Under the pieces are notes generated by a model. It ran no database searches. It saw only the letters and a program-made list of their open reading frames with translations, and was not told the DNA's origin. Of a stretch of DNA of 5,657 bases, positions 4,618-5,657 are shown one piece after another. The stretch comes from Campylobacteraceae bacterium (GTDB lineage Bacteria; Campylobacterota; Campylobacteria; Campylobacterales; Sulfurovaceae): assembly GCA_027023145.1 (NCBI GenBank), contig JALVWV010000042.1:1-5657 (forward strand). Reading direction: 5' to 3'. The position numbers were made by a program, and so were the translations under genes. Position 1 is the stretch's first letter, and every line of letters begins with the position of its first letter.

Positions 4618-5657
4618 ATGGCAAAAGCAGTCCCTCAGTCGCACATTCGGAACTTTTCGATCATTGCGCACATCGATCATGGTAAGTCTACGCTGGCGGA
4701 TCGGATTATTCAGGAGTGCGGGGCGGTCTCGGATCGTCAAATGTCGGCACAGGTGATGGACACCATGGACATCGAAAAAGAGCGCGGCATCACCATCAAA
4801 GCTCAGTCGGTACGTCTGGACTATGTCAAAGACGGAGAGCACTACATCCTCAACCTCATTGACACTCCGGGTCATGTGGACTTCTCCTACGAGGTGAGTC
4901 GCTCCTTGGCGTCGTCGGATGGAGCCTTACTCATCGTCGATGCAGCACAGGGAGTCGAAGCGCAAACGATCGCAAACGTTTACATTGCTATCGAGAATGA
5001 CCTTGAATTGCTCCCTGTCGTCAACAAGATCGATCTGCCGGCTGCCGATCCCGATCGGGTACTGGCCGAAGTCGAGGAGGCGATAGGACTCGACTGCACC
5101 GAACACAATCTCATCTCGGCCAAGACTGGGCAGGGGGTACCTGAACTCATCAATGCCATTGTCGAGCGGATACCGGCTCCTACCGGTGACGAGAAAGCTC
5201 CGACCAAGGCGCTCATCTACGACAGCTGGTTTGACAACTACCTCGGAGCACTGGCGCTGGTACGTGTCTTCGACGGCTCCATCGCCAAAGGGCAAAAAGT
5301 CAAAGTGATGGGCACCAACGAAGAGCACACGGTGCTTGACCTCATGTACCCCAATCCCATCGCTCCTATCAAAACCCCTGAGATCCGTACCGGTGAGATC
5401 GGGATCGTCGTCATGGGACTCAAGACCGTCGATGGACTCAAAGTTGGCGATACCATCACCGATGCCAAAGAACCTACTGCTGAATCGATCCCCGGATTTG
5501 AACCGGCCAAGCCGTTTGTCTTCGCCGGACTTTATCCCATCGAGACGGACAAGTTTGAAGACCTCCGTGATGCCCTCAACAAGCTCAGACTCAACGACAG
5601 CGCACTGGCGTTTGAGCCGGAGAGTTCACTGGCATTGGGGAGTGGCTTCCGTACCCG
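4618..5657 (+). CDS. lepA: Elongation factor 4 (LepA), C-terminus beyond the window
   Basis: A ribosome-associated translational GTPase, proposed to act on stalled or back-translocating ribosomes or in 30S assembly; cytoplasmic and partly membrane-associated in other bacteria. The window holds 346 codons of an expected 595-600. G-domain motifs are complete: AHIDHGKST (17-25, G1), RGIT (56-59, G2), DTPGH (82-86, G3), NKID (136-139, G4) and SAK (167-169, G5). Domain II (about 190-285) and the start of domain III follow. The LepA-type start (SHIRNFSIIAHIDHGKST) separates it from EF-G, TypA and the tetracycline-resistance proteins. AGGAG (4609-4613) lies four bases before the ATG, which decides the start. 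The frame stays open to the right edge. No clear promoter is seen between the prs terminator and the start. Confidence 0.97.
   Translation, partial: MAKAVPQSHIRNFSIIAHIDHGKSTLADRIIQECGAVSDRQMSAQVMDTMDIEKERGITIKAQSVRLDYVKDGEHYILNLIDTPGHVDFSYEVSRSLASSDGALLIVDAAQGVEAQTIANVYIAIENDLELLPVVNKIDLPAADPDRVLAEVEEAIGLDCTEHNLISAKTGQGVPELINAIVERIPAPTGDEKAPTKALIYDSWFDNYLGALALVRVFDGSIAKGQKVKVMGTNEEHTVLDLMYPNPIAPIKTPEIRTGEIGIVVMGLKTVDGLKVGDTITDAKEPTAESIPGFEPAKPFVFAGLYPIETDKFEDLRDALNKLRLNDSALAFEPESSLALGSGFRT

Overview
The window looks like chromosomal DNA of a moderately GC-rich Campylobacterota (epsilonproteobacterial) bacterium. The LepA and Prs proteins read like those of Sulfurovum/Nitratifractor-type sulfur- or hydrogen-oxidising lineages. 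That placement comes from recognising protein sequence and gene style, not from a search, so genus is uncertain. Four genes lie tightly packed on the minus strand, diverging from prs and lepA on the plus strand.

Left edge (1-308): no intact gene. Positions 1-178 are AT-rich, unlike the rest, and hold on the minus strand the C-terminal half of a DUF4160 gene, broken by a one-base frameshift. It is followed by a good ribosome binding site and the first six codons of what looks like its usual partner, a DUF2442 gene. The AT-rich segment ends near an imperfect palindrome (191-213). A second hairpin (260-279) lies just past the end of the minus-strand operon.

Minus-strand operon (3390 down to 309): a DUF2062 membrane protein, a COG2316-like HD-domain hydrolase, a secreted L,D-transpeptidase with two duplicated Cys-containing peptidoglycan-binding modules, and a multi-pass membrane protein resembling DUF6629. 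Spacing is 0, 13 and 3 bases, so they are probably co-transcribed and partly translationally coupled. Three of the four products are membrane or envelope proteins, suggesting an envelope-related role for the cluster, but only the transpeptidase has a readily predicted reaction.

Divergent intergenic region (3391-3543): possible promoters for both directions, with an inverted repeat between them.

Plus strand (3544-5657): prs (PRPP synthetase, complete), then a 138-base gap with a heptanucleotide tandem repeat, a convincing intrinsic terminator and a second hairpin, then lepA (elongation factor 4), which runs off the right end. Both are core housekeeping genes.

I see no convincing undescribed system. 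The points most worth a second look are the decayed DUF4160/DUF2442 remnant and its junction, the GAATTAG repeat array, and the duplicated Cys-x7-Cys modules of the transpeptidase.
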